From assembly GCA_035288225.1 (NCBI GenBank), contig DATEAT010000052.1:1-64000 (forward strand): 64,000 nt of DNA. Direction: 5' to 3'. The translations under genes were made by a program, and so were the position numbers. Shown here one piece after another: positions 62,677 to 64,000 of the stretch. Origin of the DNA: RBG-16-64-43 sp035288225. GTDB lineage: Bacteria; Chloroflexota; Anaerolineae; Anaerolineales; RBG-16-64-43. Position 1 is the first letter of the stretch; every line of letters begins with the position of its first letter. The notes under the pieces are model-generated. The model had not been told where the DNA came from and did not search any database. It saw only the letters and a program-made list of their open reading frames with translations.

Positions 62677-63999
62677 TCAGTGCCCGCTTCCCGGGCCTGC
62701 TATTCCTTGGAAGATATCCGGCGCCTCCGGCCCGTCAACCAGCAGGAAGCCGAGCAGTCCTCGTTCCAGGCGCGAGAGGGCATGATCCACCAGAAGGAAC
62801 CTGCCCGGCACCTGCACCTTGAATTCCACCATAGTCGCGCCGCCGGGTGGCACGAGCGTGGTCTGAACGTCGGTGAGCGGCTTGGCGGTGAGCGAGGCTT
62901 GGTCGTACACGCGATCGAAGATTTCGCCGATCACGTGGAACGACGACACTTTGTTCGGCCCGCCCACGCCGAAAAAGATGCGCACGGTCTCGCCCACGCT
63001 CGCCTTTAGCGGGTGTTCGGTCGTGAGCCCGCCCACCGCACCGTTGAGCAGGTAGTACTCGGGCGCCTCATCCAGCAGCTTCTCAGTCGAAAAGGTCAAG
63101 CGGCCTTTGCTGCCGAAGGGCTCCGCAGTATAGAAGTCGCCTTGCATCACGTAGTATTCTCGGTCCACGGCGGGCAGCCCGCCCGGCGGCTCGACCAGGA
63201 TGAGCCCATACATGCCGTTGGCGATGTGATGCGCCACCATGGGCGTGGCGCAGTGGTAGACGTACAGCCCCGCGTTGAGCGCCTTGAAGGTGAAGCTGGT
63301 TTCGCCTCCGGGCTGAGTCTGGGTGGCCACCGCCCCGCCGCCCGGCCCGGTCACCGCGTGGAAGTCGACCGAATGCAGCATCGTGCTGCTGGAGGCGTTC
63401 TTGAGATGGACCTCTACCGTATCGCCCTGGCGCACGCGCACGAAGGGGCCGGGCACTTTGCCGTTGAAAGTCCAGAACGAATAGCTTGCCCCATCGGCGA
63501 GGCGCCCGACCAGCTCGACAGTCTCCAGGTCGAGGCGCAGCGACTGTGCGCTTCGACCGCCGATCGGCGCGGGCAGATCGGCTGGGTCGCGCACGACGCT
63601 GATGGCCTGGGGTTCGTCCCCCGCCGTCCCGCCGCCCTCGCCCACAACGAACGTGCCCTCCATCCCGGCCGCGCGATGGCCGGGGACGGTACAGTAGTAC
63701 GCTAAGTCGCCGGACTCTTCGGCGCGGAAGGTCACTGTTATCGAGGCGCCTTTACCTTGCACCCTAGCCGAAGCCACACCCAGTTCCTGAATGGCCACAT
63801 CGTGTTCGGCGCCTTCGCCGCTGATCAAGGTAATCTCGACCACCTCGCCCGGGCGCGCCCGGAGCGTAGGATTGATCGAGCCCTCAATGCCCGGGCTGCG
63901 GCCGATGAACACCATGCGCCCCTCAGCCAGCCCGGATTCGAGGACGAAGCGCAGCGTGGCCTCGCTCGCAGCCTCGGTTATCACATCTGCGTTCGGCAT
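62677..63999 (-). CDS. nirK: Copper nitrite reductase NirK with N-terminal cupredoxin domain
   Basis: The visible frame is 440 residues; the ATG at 63999 is one base from the window end, so the true start and signal peptide may lie outside. Residues 1-120 are a cupredoxin with type 1 copper ligands His66, Cys103, His108 and Met113. Residues 150-440 are two cupredoxin domains of NirK with type 1 ligands His209, Cys250, His258 and Met263, type 2 ligands His214, His249 and His406, and the catalytic pair Asp212 and His355. All active-site residues are present. It would reduce nitrite to nitric oxide; the extra domain may be its own electron donor. Confidence 0.9.
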   Translation of the reverse strand: MPNADVITEAASEATLRFVLESGLAEGRMVFIGRSPGIEGSINPTLRARPGEVVEITLISGEGAEHDVAIQELGVASARVQGKGASITVTFRAEESGDLAYYCTVPGHRAAGMEGTFVVGEGGGTAGDEPQAISVVRDPADLPAPIGGRSAQSLRLDLETVELVGRLADGASYSFWTFNGKVPGPFVRVRQGDTVEVHLKNASSSTMLHSVDFHAVTGPGGGAVATQTQPGGETSFTFKALNAGLYVYHCATPMVAHHIANGMYGLILVEPPGGLPAVDREYYVMQGDFYTAEPFGSKGRLTFSTEKLLDEAPEYYLLNGAVGGLTTEHPLKASVGETVRIFFGVGGPNKVSSFHVIGEIFDRVYDQASLTAKPLTDVQTTLVPPGGATMVEFKVQVPGRFLLVDHALSRLERGLLGFLLVDGPEAPDIFQGIAGPGSGH

Positions 64000-64000
64000 C

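Overview
The window is 64 kb of GC-rich bacterial chromosome with dense, mostly co-oriented gene runs and many ATGA or TGATG gene overlaps. The gene content suggests a member of the Chloroflexota, probably near Anaerolineae. The reasons are several short-linker lipoproteins with a Cys lipobox, a MetF/MetV pair, a corrinoid methyltransferase operon, a DUF5679 zinc ribbon, a CuNIR with a fused N-terminal cupredoxin, EF-P with Arg at the loop tip, and dispersed 'GTCATTCCGAG' repeats. The taxonomic placement is inference from gene families; no rRNA gene is present.

Layout. 1-5.1 kb (minus): a partial P-type cation ATPase, an APC permease, an unrecognised protein and a DinB-like protein. 5.1-11.5 kb (minus): addB-addA, encoding a helicase-nuclease for double-strand break processing. 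11.7-21.1 kb (minus): a corrinoid one-carbon operon. It starts with a HutC-type GntR regulator that has its own palindromic operator, followed by an MttB-family methyltransferase without pyrrolysine, a RamA-like activase, a corrinoid protein, homocysteine S-methyltransferase, DUF1638, a PF13769 'virulence factor' domain protein, MetV, MetF and a pterin-dependent methyltransferase. Together these could move a methyl group from a quaternary amine through the corrinoid to tetrahydrofolate and oxidise it to methylene-THF, or pass it to homocysteine.

21.7-24.8 kb: tRNA-Asp, then two adjacent PflA-like radical SAM paralogues, the first of which has lost all three cluster cysteines, then an LmbE deacetylase. 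25.3-34.1 kb (minus): acyl-CoA dehydrogenase, a MecA-like lipoprotein transpeptidase, a family I CoA-transferase pair, a large lipoprotein and a DUF5679 protein. 35-46 kb (plus): a lipoprotein, mtaB, a HIT protein, efp, a Cys-rich protein, a HAD-DinB fusion, a polar amino acid ABC transporter, plsX, fabF and a membrane protein; tRNA-Leu is embedded on the minus strand. 46.5-59 kb (minus): arsR-arsM, an SPFH-HTH protein with its upstream partner, a heme O synthase remnant, a polysaccharide deacetylase lipoprotein, a PPi-type phosphofructokinase, dnaE and typA/bipA. 59.5-61.4 kb (plus): a beta-propeller protein and a redoxin. 61.6-64 kb (minus): a methyltransferase gene with two adjacent in-frame TGA codons, and a cupredoxin-nirK gene reaching the right edge.

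The most unusual items are the TGA-TGA methyltransferase with a hairpin at SECIS-like distance, the active/inactive radical SAM pair, the corrinoid operon with two uncharacterised members, and a mosaic of dispersed intergenic repeats at five or more loci.
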